Shown here piece by piece: positions 34,360 to 47,949 of a stretch of DNA of 64,000 bases (positions within the stretch are counted from its first letter, which is position 1; every line of letters starts with the position of its first letter). The DNA is from Branchiostoma floridae (taxonomy: Eukaryota > Chordata > Leptocardii > Amphioxiformes > Branchiostomatidae), in contig NC_049997.1 of NCBI RefSeq assembly GCF_000003815.2, positions 7,536,707 to 7,600,706 of the forward strand, in the 5' to 3' direction. The notes under the pieces were generated by a model. It was not told where the DNA came from. It saw only the letters and a list, made by a program, of their open reading frames with translations, and made no database searches. The translations under genes were made by a program, and so were the position numbers.

Positions 34360-37300
34360 AGGACTATATATGTATACATTCTGGTGTTATCAATTGCTGT
34401 AATCTGGGCCATTCTAACAAATTTGATGGTTCCAAATGACGTAAACACAACATTTATTGGGTTTGCTTCTCTGAGTTTTGATATTAGGCAAAAGACATTA
34501 CAGGAACTGTAATTGCTGTATATTATGATGTCACAAGACTATGCAAAGTATGGTAGATGACCAAAATCATGATTAAATGAACATCAAATTATCCTGAATG
34601 GCCCATGGAAGACCTTTTGTATTTTGGTCATGTTTTTTCTCCAGTTAGGACAAGGAGGAACATCAGGGAAAGACTAGTACATGAAGCCTGATGAAGAGAC
34701 TAGTGTCACAAAGCAATGGGATATTTTACTGGAATAAATCAGCAAATCATTTAGCAGGCAGGTTTACAGATGTACATGTAGCTACAGTAACTCTAGAATC
34801 TGAACATAATAAAATGTACATATTCATAACGCTGTCATATATCTTGAACTCTTTTGGAGCAGATGATAAAGTCAAATGCTGTCTTCTCATTGACGAAGAC
34901 TTCATTGTACGCTCTATCTATAACAGTGAAGGGTGATCCGATTTGTATATGTGGGTAGTTTTTGTCAGTTTTTACGGGATATATTTACATGGTAATTGAT
35001 CGAATGAAAGCTTTCTTTGACCAATCAAGAATGATGGCATATCAGTGACATTGTACTTACTATACTTCTCAACGCATATCTCCATAGATATGTGGTTCAA
35101 TAAACGGTTGTACTAACAATAGAGTGGATTTATTCAAGTGATTTATACAATGATTAATCAGAGTGAAACTGCTGCAAGACAACCAATGAAAAGGGTTCAC
35201 GCAGCAAAAAGTTATTAAGTAATTGTTCAAATTGTAACTTTGTTGTTTTTTAACTTTAAAAACTAGCCATAGAGCCCATGCATTGGTTGGAACATATTTC
35301 TCAAAAATGATTATTGCCATAATCCTGTAATAAATTGGATAATTGTCATGATTTTTCATAAAATGTGGTATCAATGTGTGTAAACCATCCTAGTCATCCC
35401 TGCAACCAAGTGCAAGCATCCGTTTGTTGTTGGCATGTACTTAAAAATATGGGGTAACCCGTTCATAAGAGGGAGGTACAGCATCCTTTTATGCTGTGTC
35501 TCAATGTCAAAGTGCTAGCATAAAAACAGGGATGGATTTGATTGTTTAAACTCATTGAAATGGATACAGAAAGATGTATAGGATTGGTATTACACAATTT
35601 GTTTCTTATTAATTTTTTTACAATTAATAATCATTGTCTCTTAAACTTACACAGTATGATATTGCAATTATGGTGATGGGTCGACAAGATTTATACTAAA
35701 AGCAAATCGTGCTATAAGAAAAATATATATGTATATTATATAGTTATTATATATTTCAATTATGATTGTACATAATGGTCGCATTATGTAACATGAATGT
35801 GATGCAAGCTTGGATCTATAAACACAGAATGACAGTTGCCTTTATCTTTACATGGGAAATGCAGCCGGGAAAGTTTGCCTTTCTGCCGTAAATTATCAAG
35901 ACAGAAACAGTAGCAACGTCAGGCGTTTGTCGAAAGTTTGCCGTTTTGGAGTGCTGTTTGGGTCGGTCTTCTTGCTAACATGTAGGATTTGGGAAATTTG
36001 AAGCATAAAGTACATGTACCTTTGTAGATGGCCAGTATAACTGTTAGAACCTCCAGTTTGTATCATTTGAAAAGAATCGAACTGAGAAAGAACCTATGTA
36101 CAGAAAGCACTTGTGAACTAAAGCACAATTGAGTACTTGAATACGGGATCGGTACGGATGTAGAAGGGTTGATGATGATCTGAATCAGATTATCAAATGT
36201 CTCGCAAGCTGTACAGTATTATCAATGACTGTAGACAAGACGATCATTGTACAAAAAAAGATGATCGAATTGATAGTGACGTCAGTGAAGTAGTAAATGA
36301 TAACCGCTTGCAACCTTCAAAATTTTCACCTTGCAGTCCGAAAACATGGTCATTTTCATTTCAAAGCTCCTTCAGTACAATGTAGTTGTTTTTTTTTCCC
36401 AAAGATTTTGTACGTTTCTGGCAAATATAGAAATTTACCATACAATGGATGAGAACGTTTTGGGAGATTTAAAAGGTCTGTTTCATGACTTGTTGATCAA
36501 CATTTTATTCAGATGTCAATGTCACAGAATTTTGTATCGAAGGACTACGAATAGTCCGTTTTGAATTATCACTCAAGATTGCTGCAGAATGGGCCATTTC
36601 AAGCCATGTCCATATGTATGTATCTTTCTTTACATATTGAGAACCCATCAAAGAGGGCTTGAAAACGTGACTTGAAGGTCAACATTGTCATTTGTATCAA
36701 CTACGTTCTCGTAAGCGATATAACTACTTATCTCTTGTTCAAAATACATTACAATATGGCATTCATATCAACATTTATGAAGTAATGGTACATGCTCTTG
36801 AATTTTCTCGTGTATGATCGTGTACCCTTCGTCCAACTATTGTTTCGAATCCAAGCTTTATTTGTTTAAACATCATATACGCTTATTGTGTTAAATTTTG
36901 CTTGATAACTGAATATTATGTAATCCTGTAGAAAAAATCATACTGTTGATATAGCCAGGTAGTTCTCAATACTTGAAATAAACTATTCTTCTGAACACAA
37001 GTGTTACTTTTTTAAGCTACCAGATACTGTAGAGTTTGGTCTTGATAGTATCAAAACTACATTTGTATTGATACAAATCTCTTTGCTAGTTTGTTAAAAA
37101 AAACATGATACAAGTAATGCCATGCCATACAATACAACCTTCTTATTCTACAGGCTAAAGTGTCCAAGAAAAAGCAGGAAAGTACAGACCGGTCTCGTTT
37201 GTCCCCATTCATATATGTATTTTGGAAGGTCGAAACTTCACTGTAACACCTCATGGAAGACACTTCGGTCTTCACTAAGTTTCAATAACACGTAATGTAG

Positions 37301-38271
37301 CTTATGGGAAACAAATTGCTGTCCAGACCATTTTCAATTCTTCTCCTTTTTAACACAAACATACTATATATTAACATTGCATTGCTGTCTTTACATCAAC
37401 TTTTCGATAGGCCTTACAAGATATTGGCCAACGGCACGTAGTTGATGGTTCATAAATACATAATAAAGTGATACTCCAACGGGACTGTACTGCATAGCTT
37501 AGTATTGTCATACATGATAATTGTAGATACAGTCTATCTTGAGTTCTGAAAATCAATTTGATCAAAACGTTGCCAGTTCTTTTTTTATATATAAAACAGA
37601 TCCCTTCGAGTATCGTTCACAGAGTAACCGTTAACATTATTTTGATATCGTAATAAAAGCGTCTTGTGCGCACACAAATACTCCAATTCAGAGACAGCAA
37701 GTAGCTTCTTCTTTTGACATCCTAGATTTTGGAAAAGCTTCAGGATGATACCGCTAGAAGTGCAATGCGGCTTCGCTACGGTTTGCTTTTTCAGCCAAGT
37801 TCCAACGGAACAATAACAATAACGGTTGTTATTATTCAAGTAGCTGCGTGCATATGTACATGTATACAATGAGAGCCGTAAAAAAACTTGCTCTCATCAT
37901 GGAGATAAAATACAGACAAAAATGCAAAACTTATTACGAAACGAATGTAAGACCTGTTTTTCCAAGAACAAATAGCCCTTGTTTTGAAAAAAAAAATGTA
38001 TAAGGGCATTCGTTGTACATGAAATGCTGAGGAACAAGCTTTAGGTAAGCAAACGTTTTCTACATATCACATACACATACATAATATATTTATAACACGT
38101 ATGACTTTCGCTCATAAGTAATAAAAGACTTCAAACATACTCAGCCCGATTTCTCTTGCAGTTTACATTGAGCATCTTCGTCTTCTGAAGTTTGTAATTT
38201 CTAAAGCAAGTGACATTATAACACTTCCACCCTGTGGCTTATTTCATAGAAAATACATTTGCCAATCTTGC

Positions 38272-38277
38272 TTTAAT
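38272..38277 (-). terminator. Candidate poly(A) signal ATTAAA for the TAZ-A gene
   Basis: TTTAAT on the + strand reads ATTAAA on the gene's strand, 125 bp beyond its stop codon. ATTAAA is the commonest variant hexamer. Confidence 0.4.
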
Positions 38278-38401
38278 TTGTGTAGTAGTGAACATTTGAT
38301 GTTAGGGCAGTCTTTGTCATATGAGAACACTTATAACAGTGATCAAATTACTTTCATTTACGATGTCTGATATTGAGTGTTCCCATCGAGATGCACTTGC
38401 C

Positions 38402-41400
38402 TCAATTTTCTACAGGTAGTCTGCTGTAATATTTCATTTTCTCCATAGTGATGCTGCACAGCCAACGTGAAGGCGTCCTTACATCTTCTGAACGGACCAG
38501 GAAGTTGATTTGTCCGCAGAATGGGATCCTGCAGGGCTTCGGGCTCCGTCCACACTGGGCATTTCTCACGTGCATTGCGAATGCTGTGTACAACATGAAA
38601 ATAGCTGACTGAGTGTATGATACTATCATTAGCTAGGTCTCATCTCAGAGGCCTTGATGTCTAGTAAACATCATACTTTGCATCAAAAAAAGACTTGGAA
38701 AGATCGCAAAAGGGAGAGGAAAGTACATGTAAATGTTAATTCACATGATTAACGTAATCCTCGCAGCTAGAGTTTGTGTCTTTAGATTAAGTTTTCGAAA
38801 TAAAACTACCCAAAAGTCTATCAAACGGATCATGAGTTTAGGTAAATGTAGATTTACCTCTGGTCAGGAATTGTTTCTGGGGACATGTGACGACGTTACA
38901 CGTGTCAAGCGCATGGGACATCAACGCGTCCATGGTGTCACAGGGAAGACATTCGACATCAACGCAGCCCCATCGCAGATGTCTGTAGTAGATGACGAAC
39001 ATCATCTCCAAGATGTAGGGGTAGGCGTTAGCTCTGAAAGGCTGGTTGCAATCCTGTATTGGAGTGTTATTATAAGTACAGTTAGATTTTCCAACCGACT
39101 AGTTTCTTTGTATGGTGTAACTAGATACTATACATACGAGCACAAAAGAACATACGGAAAATAAAGGCAAATAAACTAGGACAGTTTTAAGAAAGAATAT
39201 GTGTGATCTACAATGTATTCAACCCTGGGTATTCGGGCCTCATGTGGAATGATTATCATCTAAGTTACTGTTAGACTTCCAGTTGCTATCAAGGAGGCTA
39301 TACAACCTTGTTTCTACTCATAGCAAGCATTCTATTCTTTGCTGTGACTCGTGAAACAAAAATGTCTTCTGATTATTACTTCGCCTTGAAGGACAGATAT
39401 GTAGGATACTAATACAAGATAATGTTCGTCTCACCAGTCATAATCATGATATGAATTATTACGTGTACCTTTGAAGCAGGCCACAGGACCTGTAGTATCT
39501 GCTGTGCCCTTTCTGGTCGCACGGGAAGGGGCGTCAACTGGAGTCAAAGGCAACCAATAGTGATCACTACAAACAAAAATAAAAACTAGAAAGGTAAGCC
39601 ACCAAGCACGATCTAGCCTGACAAACTACTGCTCTGTTCATTCTTGCTCAGACATTCTGGATAATCACCAACACCTAACACCTCCCCTTTTTCCTAGCTG
39701 CCAGTTGCTTTATTATGTAATCAATACCACAGGGTGTCTGATACACCTCCAGTAACCATGGTGACAGCCGTCTGGATCAGGTCATTGACTTTGTTTGGAG
39801 AAGAATCAGCGAAACCAATATGTTTCCCTTCTGTGGGGGGAAACATTAATAAGCACAATTGCTTGTTTACGCATTTGACCAATACAATTACACAAACACC
39901 AAGACTTGCTTTGCCAGAGAATTTTGGTGTCAGTTCGCTGGGTATACCGTATCAGATATGAAAAATATTTTATTAAGTATAGGCTAGCAACCCGTCCCTG
40001 TGCAATAAATACATCCTGCTACAGAAACAGCAATGGAACTTGCTGCTACTTGTTTACATGCCACCAGGCACTGCAAGGTCAACAGCAACAACATCAGCTA
40101 TTAGCTGTAGTATCGATGATTAAAGTCTATATTTACCTCCCTGCCAGAAATCCCCTGTAGGATTCTCTCCAGCACGTCGGCCACCAGGAGTCTTTCTGGT
40201 CTTGTCAGCCGGTCCCCTCTGTGGCCATCTTCGGCGATCAGTTGGTTCTGTGGAAATATCTTAAAGTTATTACAAGCGAACATTTTTGCAACCACTGAAA
40301 CACATTTTAGCTTGATCTTTAATGACAACTATACTCACCGGCGTACCAGAATGTCTCAGTAACTTTACTGAAATGATATTTACCTACCTATCACACTGGT
40401 GCCGTCTATGTTGTTAATAGATGTGCACTTTGGGCATATAAACATGTGTATCACCATGAAAGACGATGGTGACGGGTAAAAAAAATTTTATACCTGTAAG
40501 GAAACTTTCAAAATCATTTCACTGAACTTTGCATTGAAGACGTCATTATTTTTAAACATAAATAATGACCGTAACAAATATAACAAAGATAATTGTTATT
40601 TGTCTGGACAGGAAATAAGTAACAACATGCTTTTGTGTAGAGTCGGCACGAATAATAGACCTTGTATGGCCTCCTTCTGCCAATATTGACCATGGTAAAA
40701 TCCTAATAGTAATAATAGACCACCCATTCACTTATGTAACAAGGCAAACTAACTACAGTCGTGCCTTATCGATCGGCCTGGGAACCATTGGGTCCTCCTC
40801 CATGATCAGGACGAGAGGCACGCCGATGTACCGGTTGACCTCCCGGCATGTCAGCACGATAGCAGTCTTCCCATCGACTGTGCGACTGGAGGTGACATTA
40901 GTTGAGATGATTAACCTCAATGACTACAAATGTATATACAAACCATGTGCCTAAAATCCTGTCTTTGTGTTGAAGAATTCGTATCTACAAATACATGTTT
41001 ACATGCACATGTAGTGTGAAATTAAAACCCGCTTCTGTGACTCAGAAAAACAGACCCCACCACCTTTACCTCCCGGAACCTTAATAACAATGGTGACTTA
41101 TTTGCCCTTGAAACAGGGTTGGACTTCATATTCTATAATTAGATAAGGAATTGTGCAAATACTGCACCTTTTAACATTTCAATATTTGCTACATATGAAA
41201 ACACTGCATTCCCCAACACAGGTAGGTCGTAAGTTCGGTTCCCAGTCAAGTCATACAAGCGACTTTAAAATGGTACACACTGCTTTCTCTACCTAGCACA
41301 CTACATTTGGGAAATAGTATGGTACTTGAACACACAGACCACTTTCAGTGCTAGCCCCGTTGCCTCAATCTTTCCCATTGTAACAGGCAATTGACATCCA

Positions 41401-42468
41401 TGAGACAGTCATGCGACCTTTAACTGAATTAACAATGCCAAAATGACACAGACATTTGAGCTATGCGAACATTGTGTCTGGGTTGGATGACTTTATGCAT
41501 AAACCCATGAAACAGCCATGATTTAAGACTAGTTGAAATCCAATCCCTCACTATGTCCCCTCATAAAAGCATGATATTTTCTTGTTGTAATAAAGCATGT
41601 TGCACACTTCTTAGTACTTACTATTTCTTCAAGTTCCTAATGTTTGTGCTGATATGTCCACGGCTATCCAAAACCAGTCGGAGCAAACTTCTGTCAACCG
41701 CCTTCCTGGTCTTGTGATCAAGACTGCCAATATGACAAAACCACAAAATTATTGTCCACCATAAGTTTATGTCTGTCCATTTCTGCTTGTATCTAGTGCC
41801 TAGCACAACAGTTACTGTAACATCAAATGGCACCAGTTGTGCAAACATAGCATCAATATCCTCAACAAATTCTCATGAAATAACATTTTTGTAATTTTGC
41901 TTTTATACTAACATTCCAATAAGGCAAGTTGGTCTTATAATTATATGGCCTATTTTACGAGGTAATCGCATGCTATCATAATGGATACAAGTAGGCCTTT
42001 ATCAAAGACTTGGCGTAAAACTCATGTCATTCGGTGTATTTTGATACTCGACACAATGACCAATAGAATATACCCCCAGAATGTAATCATTATAATAGTA
42101 TTGATCTTGCAGTGGTAAGGTACAAGTACCTGTGTTACGAACGTACAGTGGAATCAAAAGTAAATACATTTGTTTACGGCATATTTATACGACAACCATT
42201 ACGACAACAATCAAGTAAAATGTAAAATAATGTTATAGACTTACTCTTCTCGGGTCAGTAGTCTTTGTGGTGTCGACCTCAGGTCTTCTAAGCTGTACGG
42301 TCTTAGTTTGTACATGCATATCGTCTGCTGCCCGAAAGGGTGAGAAAATTTCCTCCTCCATTGGTCTTGGGGTGTCCGTGAAGAAACCGGCACACAAAGT
42401 GCCTTGTTGTCGTTGAGCATTGAAACTATCAATACCCTATCTCCCGTGGGACTTTCACTTGCATCCAT
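38402..42468 (-). CDS. TAZ-like zinc-finger protein, paralogue A (330 aa)
   Basis: Seven exons on the - strand: 42468-42245, 41723-41622, 40885-40765, 40247-40137, 39537-39469, 39041-38858 and 38583-38402, giving 993 nt including the stop. N-terminal 200 residues: DRVLIVSMLNDNKALCVPVS, DGKTAIVLTCREVN and RGDRLTRPERLLVADVLERI; I recognise no named domain there. C-terminal Cys/His region, residues 230-293: H230, C235, C240, C243, H252, C257, C262, H275, C281, C288, C293, ending CRIPFC. This spacing and the C-x4-C 'PFC' end resemble the TAZ finger of CBP/p300 (CPVPFC); that assignment is an inference. No signal peptide or membrane segment. The donor at 40765 is a non-canonical GC (AAG/GCACGA), supported by the paralogue's GT at the same place. 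Divergent from the receptor gene starting at 43961. Confidence 0.82.
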
Positions 42469-43960
42469 ATCTACAACAGAAGTGATTTTTTTAGATCAGT
42501 TGCCGAAGAGCAGACAAAATAGGTTCACCCGAAGAAAAGAAAATGGCGTCAATTTTTAGGATATCAATTTACATATATAAAGCAGCTTAGTACCCTGGGT
42601 TTAAAGTGTGAAGTATTCACCGTAATTAAGTTAAAACAGACCATTTCGAGGCAATGTGATTTAAATCGCTATCCATGAAAATCACACCAGAAAACCTGGC
42701 TCAATTTGAAGTAAACAACGCAACCGGCAACTCGCTGGCAAAACTTCTAAGCAACAGGTTTACGCAATACGTAACTGACCTGCATGTCAGTGGCGCCATG
42801 TTGCTTCTCTTACAAACTTAGATATTTTTACGTTAACATCAAGCTTTTGCCAAAACAGTCCGCAAAGCCGTAAATTAGATTTGCTATTTTTCATGTTAAC
42901 ATGCAGAAGGCAGCCTCTAGACCGTAAGAAGGTTCATTCTAAAAAAAAATAAAAACTCATTTGGGACAACCGATTTCTGTGAACTTCAAACCGACAAATG
43001 TGTCTTAGAGTGATTGTAAAGCTTAATAAACCACCGGTGCAGTTAGCTAAAATTTCATTTATCAACACTCTTGGTTTGGCGGTAAGCACTCTGTTCTGTC
43101 AGGCTACTCTGTCTTTCTTGAAATTTTATCTGGACTATTGTTTACCTTAGTTCCTTTAACTGGCGAACGGTTGCATCCATGGCCAATGTTGAAGAAACAT
43201 CTTCCGAAATCTTACAAAATGCAGCTAAAATACACAACTAGATATCTTCTATCTCTCGCAAGAATAGATGTGGGTGCGACGATGCCTAAAGTACGGTGCA
43301 ACTGCGCTGAAATGGCGCGAATTAAACCCCAGGTTCGTGAACAAAATAGTGCCACCCCACACAATGCACAGGAGTGAAAACAACTGCGTCACGTCAGAGT
43401 CATTGATTAGGTATCGATACTGATAGTTTGCAAAACAAATTCACAAAAGCCAAGATGAACGCAAGATACATCAATTTCCGCATTTATTGTATGTATTTTA
43501 CTTTTTATTAATTATGGAATTGTCATTAAAAAATGTAGTTTGACCTTTGACAGACATCCCGTGACTCGGGATAGTTGAACCTGTAATACGAGATTGTTTA
43601 CACCTGTCACCGACACTGTATAAACAAGACTGTAAATGCCTCAGGTGCTACGTCAACAGTGACCTATTCCAAACGTAAAGAACGTATTAAAATCTTTTAA
43701 ACTGTGCTTTAATTTCAATGTTCACATGAATTTTCCTTTACCCTTTAATTAATAACATTTGTTGTCTTTCTGACCGCAAAGATGTTCTGAAAAGGAATGA
43801 TAGATTTATTCCGTGATGACTAAGTACATAGAGTCGCCATCTTGAACAAACTAAGCACGTCTAAACAGGCTGTCAAGGTCGAAAGGTCCATTTTGTCCAG
43901 TGTTTTCCAAGCGCCATTAAACCTATCAGCAGGGACTGAAAAAAATAAGGCACTGTCAAC
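42469..43960. promoter_or_regulatory. Divergent promoter interval between TAZ-A and TNFR-1
   Basis: 1.49 kb separates the two outward-facing start codons. TAZ-A's ATG is directly preceded by an acceptor-like CTGTTGTAG, so its transcription start is probably farther in, after a 5' UTR intron. No coding sequence recognised, and no single core element is clear. Confidence 0.55.
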
Positions 43961-46900
43961 ATGAGAGGAATGAAAACAGCCCCTGTCTGGATGCAAATCT
44001 TATTTGTGAGTATGACAACATAATTTGTAGATAAAAAGATATTTCAAAGCCTTAAACGTGTTGCTTTGGCCATATTTCTTATTCCCTTATTGTGCTTTAG
44101 ATCTCCTTAAGTAAGGTGCGTTAATGACTTCAAATTCTGTGTGATGAATGTCAGACCCCCCAGAACGTACCTTGACCATGTAATTTTCCTTTATATTGTT
44201 CAGATAGAGTTGGAGATAAGGCGCTTTCCAAACAACATGTTTTATTTTTGTGTCTCATGTTGTAGATTGCATTCGTTGGCAGGGTCAGAACACGTGAAGA
44301 GCCTCCACTATGTCCAGCAGGTATACCGACTTAATGCTAACTATGTTACATCAGGTTTACCTGTTAGAAAAGATATTTTAGAATTGTAGTGTACCTTGGT
44401 TTGGGTGTGTCGCATACTATCGCAAGTAACCATCAGTTCTGCAAACCAGTTCCGTAAATGTAGCATTATCGTATATCAAACTCTCTTTCTGGACAGTGAT
44501 TCAACTGTTGAAATTAACATTGACTGACAAGAAAATTGTCCCCATAGAAATAGATAATGAACTACATTGTACTTATCATACCCCGCCCCTACCCCTACCC
44601 CACCCCCCTTAACCGATTAACCACCACTAGGTGTATTAGTACACAAGCTGGATGCCTATATAGCTGTGGAAAGGCTATAAAAGACAACTGTATTGTGTAT
44701 ACTGTCTGGATGTAAGTCAAAAGCACTAAGTACGCTTTATATGTGTATCTCGTCGTATTTCAGGCATGTACATGGACCAAAAAGAAGGTTGTGTATCATG
44801 CCCAGTGGGGACATATTCGCCTGTACCAAACACATTCACGAGGTGTTTACAACACACACAGTGTGATGTACAAAATATGATTTCATCACTTGGCACTGCT
44901 ACACATGACACCGTGTGTAGGTGTCTTCATGGGTACCATTGGGATGATGCAACAGAGACCTGTACCCGGAATCTGTACTGCCCCCCTGGGGAAGGAATCG
45001 TCGATGGTGGTAAGATAAGCATGTTTCTATCCATACATATACATAACAACGTAAAAACTTTTATTCTATTTTTAGAAATACTTCTAGCTATGACATTTCT
45101 AGCTGTTAAAAGTGTTTATCATGCCAGTCTGCTACTATACGTACTACTACGTATACTGTCAGCCAGTCTATTCAGTCAAATAGTATACTGCTGCTGTATA
45201 CAGCCACACAGTAATGCAGCACCGTGGTTTAGGCTGACATACAGTTATAGTATGCATTGTGTTTTCCTCCGTAGGTCAAGCGTGCACAGCATGCATCAAC
45301 GGCACATACAGCGACGAACTGTCAAATACTGAGCCATGTATCCCATGGACAGAGTAAGTAGGACAGATAAAGTCTATTATTCATTTTTTTCGTAGAACAC
45401 CGTAGCAGTTTATATGTTGTAGATATCTGGGGTCGCAAAAGAAATATTGGCACCCGCATGGATTAAATTATACTTTATCTATCACTACATAATTTGTAAA
45501 AGCTACTGTTGGTGGGTGCCAAAAGTAACATACAAGTAGTTCTCAGTTTGTTACTGACCTTACTTGATGTTGTTCTCAGCAGAACCATCTATGCTTCGGG
45601 GCTTCACCGCTTTGTCTATACATATGTCTTCAGTCATTATAGGAATCTCTGATCTACAAACTTTACGAAATGTATTGAGAAAATTTGTCTTGTGTTTTCA
45701 GCTGTAGTGACTTCGGATGGACAGTCATCTCAGAGGGTACATCAAAGAGTGATCGGGTGTGTTCCGGCCTAAATAGAACAGTTGAACCTACCACAACGAA
45801 CCCTGCCGTCGCTGGAAATCAACTAAGCTCTAAAGGTGATACTCTAGAATGCTCACAATATTTCGTGCGTTTATCCTTGACGACTGTTCAATAGCAAAGA
45901 AATCTTAGGCTAAGGAAAGAAAAAATAGCCAAACAAATGCCGTCAGCTTAATCGTAAGGTTATCATCAAATTATGGAATAGCTCAGAGAACCAAAAGAAG
46001 TTGTTTGTATTTCATTGTATGTCATTTACACTAATTTGATATTGACGTTCTTAAATACTACTTAGATAAAGAAGAGGCCATGGAGAGGCAGATGTCGACT
46101 CCCTCTACGCCGAGCACAATGGGAGTTAGCATTATCGTGTTGTCTTCTGTTTCCACTTTGGGCATCTGCATTCTCCTATCCTGGAAGGGATACAAGCATT
46201 GTGCACGGAAGAGACAAGTACCGGAAGTACTGTTAACCGATCATACAGCTGAAGAAGGTAAGAGCGACACTATTGTCTGCCTGTTGCTATACACAGCCTA
46301 GCCCTCAACGTCTTGTTAATAGTGATCTAAAGATCGTTAAAAGAACTGTACAAATTGTATGTTTGCTCGCAAGGACCTATATTATTACCAGGTGGACCAG
46401 TTATGATACGTTGCAAACATATTCAATACACTTTTGAATATTTTCTCTCATTATGCTATTGGATGCTTGGTGATGCTCTTACAAATACATTACAATGAAT
46501 ATCATATGTCTGAACCATTTTCATTAGCAATATTGGTGAACGAAGCTCCTGTTGACAAAATTGAGGAGTCTGTCGAATGTGAGGATGATAGTCTACACAC
46601 ACATCCAAAAGAAAAAGAGGTACGTCAAAAGATGTGATATCCTTGCATAGATACGACGAAAATAGTTTTGTGCCATACATTCTGAATGTAAGTTTGAGAC
46701 ATGAGGACTTTAGAATTTCCATAAAATGGAGGAGATATTTCATCATTTTGTCATGCGAAATATTTCTGTTATGACGGTTGACAGTTCGATATTTTTATGC
46801 TGAAATTGTAGAACGATTCGCCTATCATCGGGTACTATAATCTTGAACTATCTATTAATTGAGTAATATTCATTAATCGCTCCAGCATAAAATATGTTGA

Positions 46901-47949
46901 TGGTGTGTCTAAGCTAACGCCAATTTCTTCTTGCAGTGTTTTTCAGCTTGTGACGAACACTCAGATAGCCAAAGACTTCTAGATCCAACAAGTGATACAC
47001 GTCCCCAATGCCCAGACTCTGGCTATGAGGTGAGTATTGAACTTGTTGCTTACGTCAGTCTATGGTAGCTAAATGTCACTTGAGTAAACAACTGAAAATA
47101 TAAAGCGTTGAAATCGAAGTTAGTTTGATATTGTAAGTAATATGATATCGGATTTGGCATTATGATTGCGAGTTGTTATGTCATAGTTCGTTTCATGTAC
47201 ATTTTGTTTCAAATGTGCAGAATACGGGCTGTGAAGGTCTAGAAGACGAGGGACCAGCCACTGAAAGTGAAAACCACAGGGAGCGATCAACTGCCCAAGT
47301 GATCCCTCAGGTTTACACTGTGGACAGCACAGTTTCCCCTGTTGCTTCTACCGCGGCATCATCTGTGCAGACGTCTCCATCAAGCTTGGACTATCGAGAA
47401 GGGGCACAGAGGTTTGTCCTAGGAGTCTATTCTGATGGTAAGGATCACAAACACAAATTCACATGCAGATACATATCGTTGTGGCATAAGAAATTACAGC
47501 AAGGTACACTTTGGCACAGTTGTCCAATATTTTTTTGTCAATCGTATGTCCTAGTAAAATAGGGTTCTAAACTGGGGGCAAACAAATAAGATTCAGTAAA
47601 TCACAATAAGTGATGCATTCATATTGAGAATTGAGCTGGTCTAGATCTGATCTGTTTTGTTTTGTTTACAGCTCTGACGGTCGAAGTTGTGGAATATCTT
47701 GCGACAGAACTTGGAGAAGACTGGAAATATGTAGCCCCTAACTTAGGTCTAAAGCAGCACGAGATCGACCAAATTATCAATGAACATAGAGATGACATAA
47801 AACAGCAAATCTTTGCCATGCTTTGCAATTGGGAACAGGACAAAACAGGCGACGCTACAATTTCGGATATGAAGGAGACACTTTTGACGTGCAATAGACT
47901 TGAACTGTTAAGCCGCCTGCAGACCTTAAATGGCCATGCTGTGACATAG
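43961..47949 (+). CDS. TNF-receptor-superfamily member with death domain, TNFR-1 (476 aa)
   Basis: Ten exons: 43961-44005, 44266-44320, 44764-45009, 45275-45353, 45702-45835, 46066-46257, 46528-46619, 46937-47029, 47221-47437 and 47672-47949; 1431 nt, all phases consistent. Signal peptide MRGMKTAPVWMQILFIAFVG. Cysteine-rich repeats from about residue 28 to 163: GCVSCPVGTYSPVPNTFTRC, TVCRCLHGYHWDD, CTACINGTYSDE, PCIPWTDC and SEGTSKSDRVC, the classic TNFR pattern. Transmembrane helix about 205-226 (MGVSIIVLSSVSTLGICILL). Cytosolic tail with VQTSPSS at about 362, then a death domain about 388-470 (LGEDWKYVAPNLGL, EIDQIINEHRDD, MLCNWEQDKTGDATISD). Expected at the plasma membrane, signalling through death-domain adaptors. 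Orthology to a named vertebrate receptor cannot be assigned by eye. Confidence 0.9.

Larger units (their letters stand above)
34124..38401. other. EPS8 3' UTR and intergenic DNA, no gene seen
   Basis: AT-rich. The start is EPS8 3' UTR. Open frames (for example at 36197 and 38733) are short and show neither family resemblance nor splice context. The next gene runs on the opposite strand and ends at 38402, so the two genes converge here. Confidence 0.6.

Noticed and set aside
38733-39164. 143-codon + strand frame
   Set aside because: It overlaps the antisense of the Cys/His exon of paralogue A (39041-38858), which has paralogue support; the + frame has no recognisable features.
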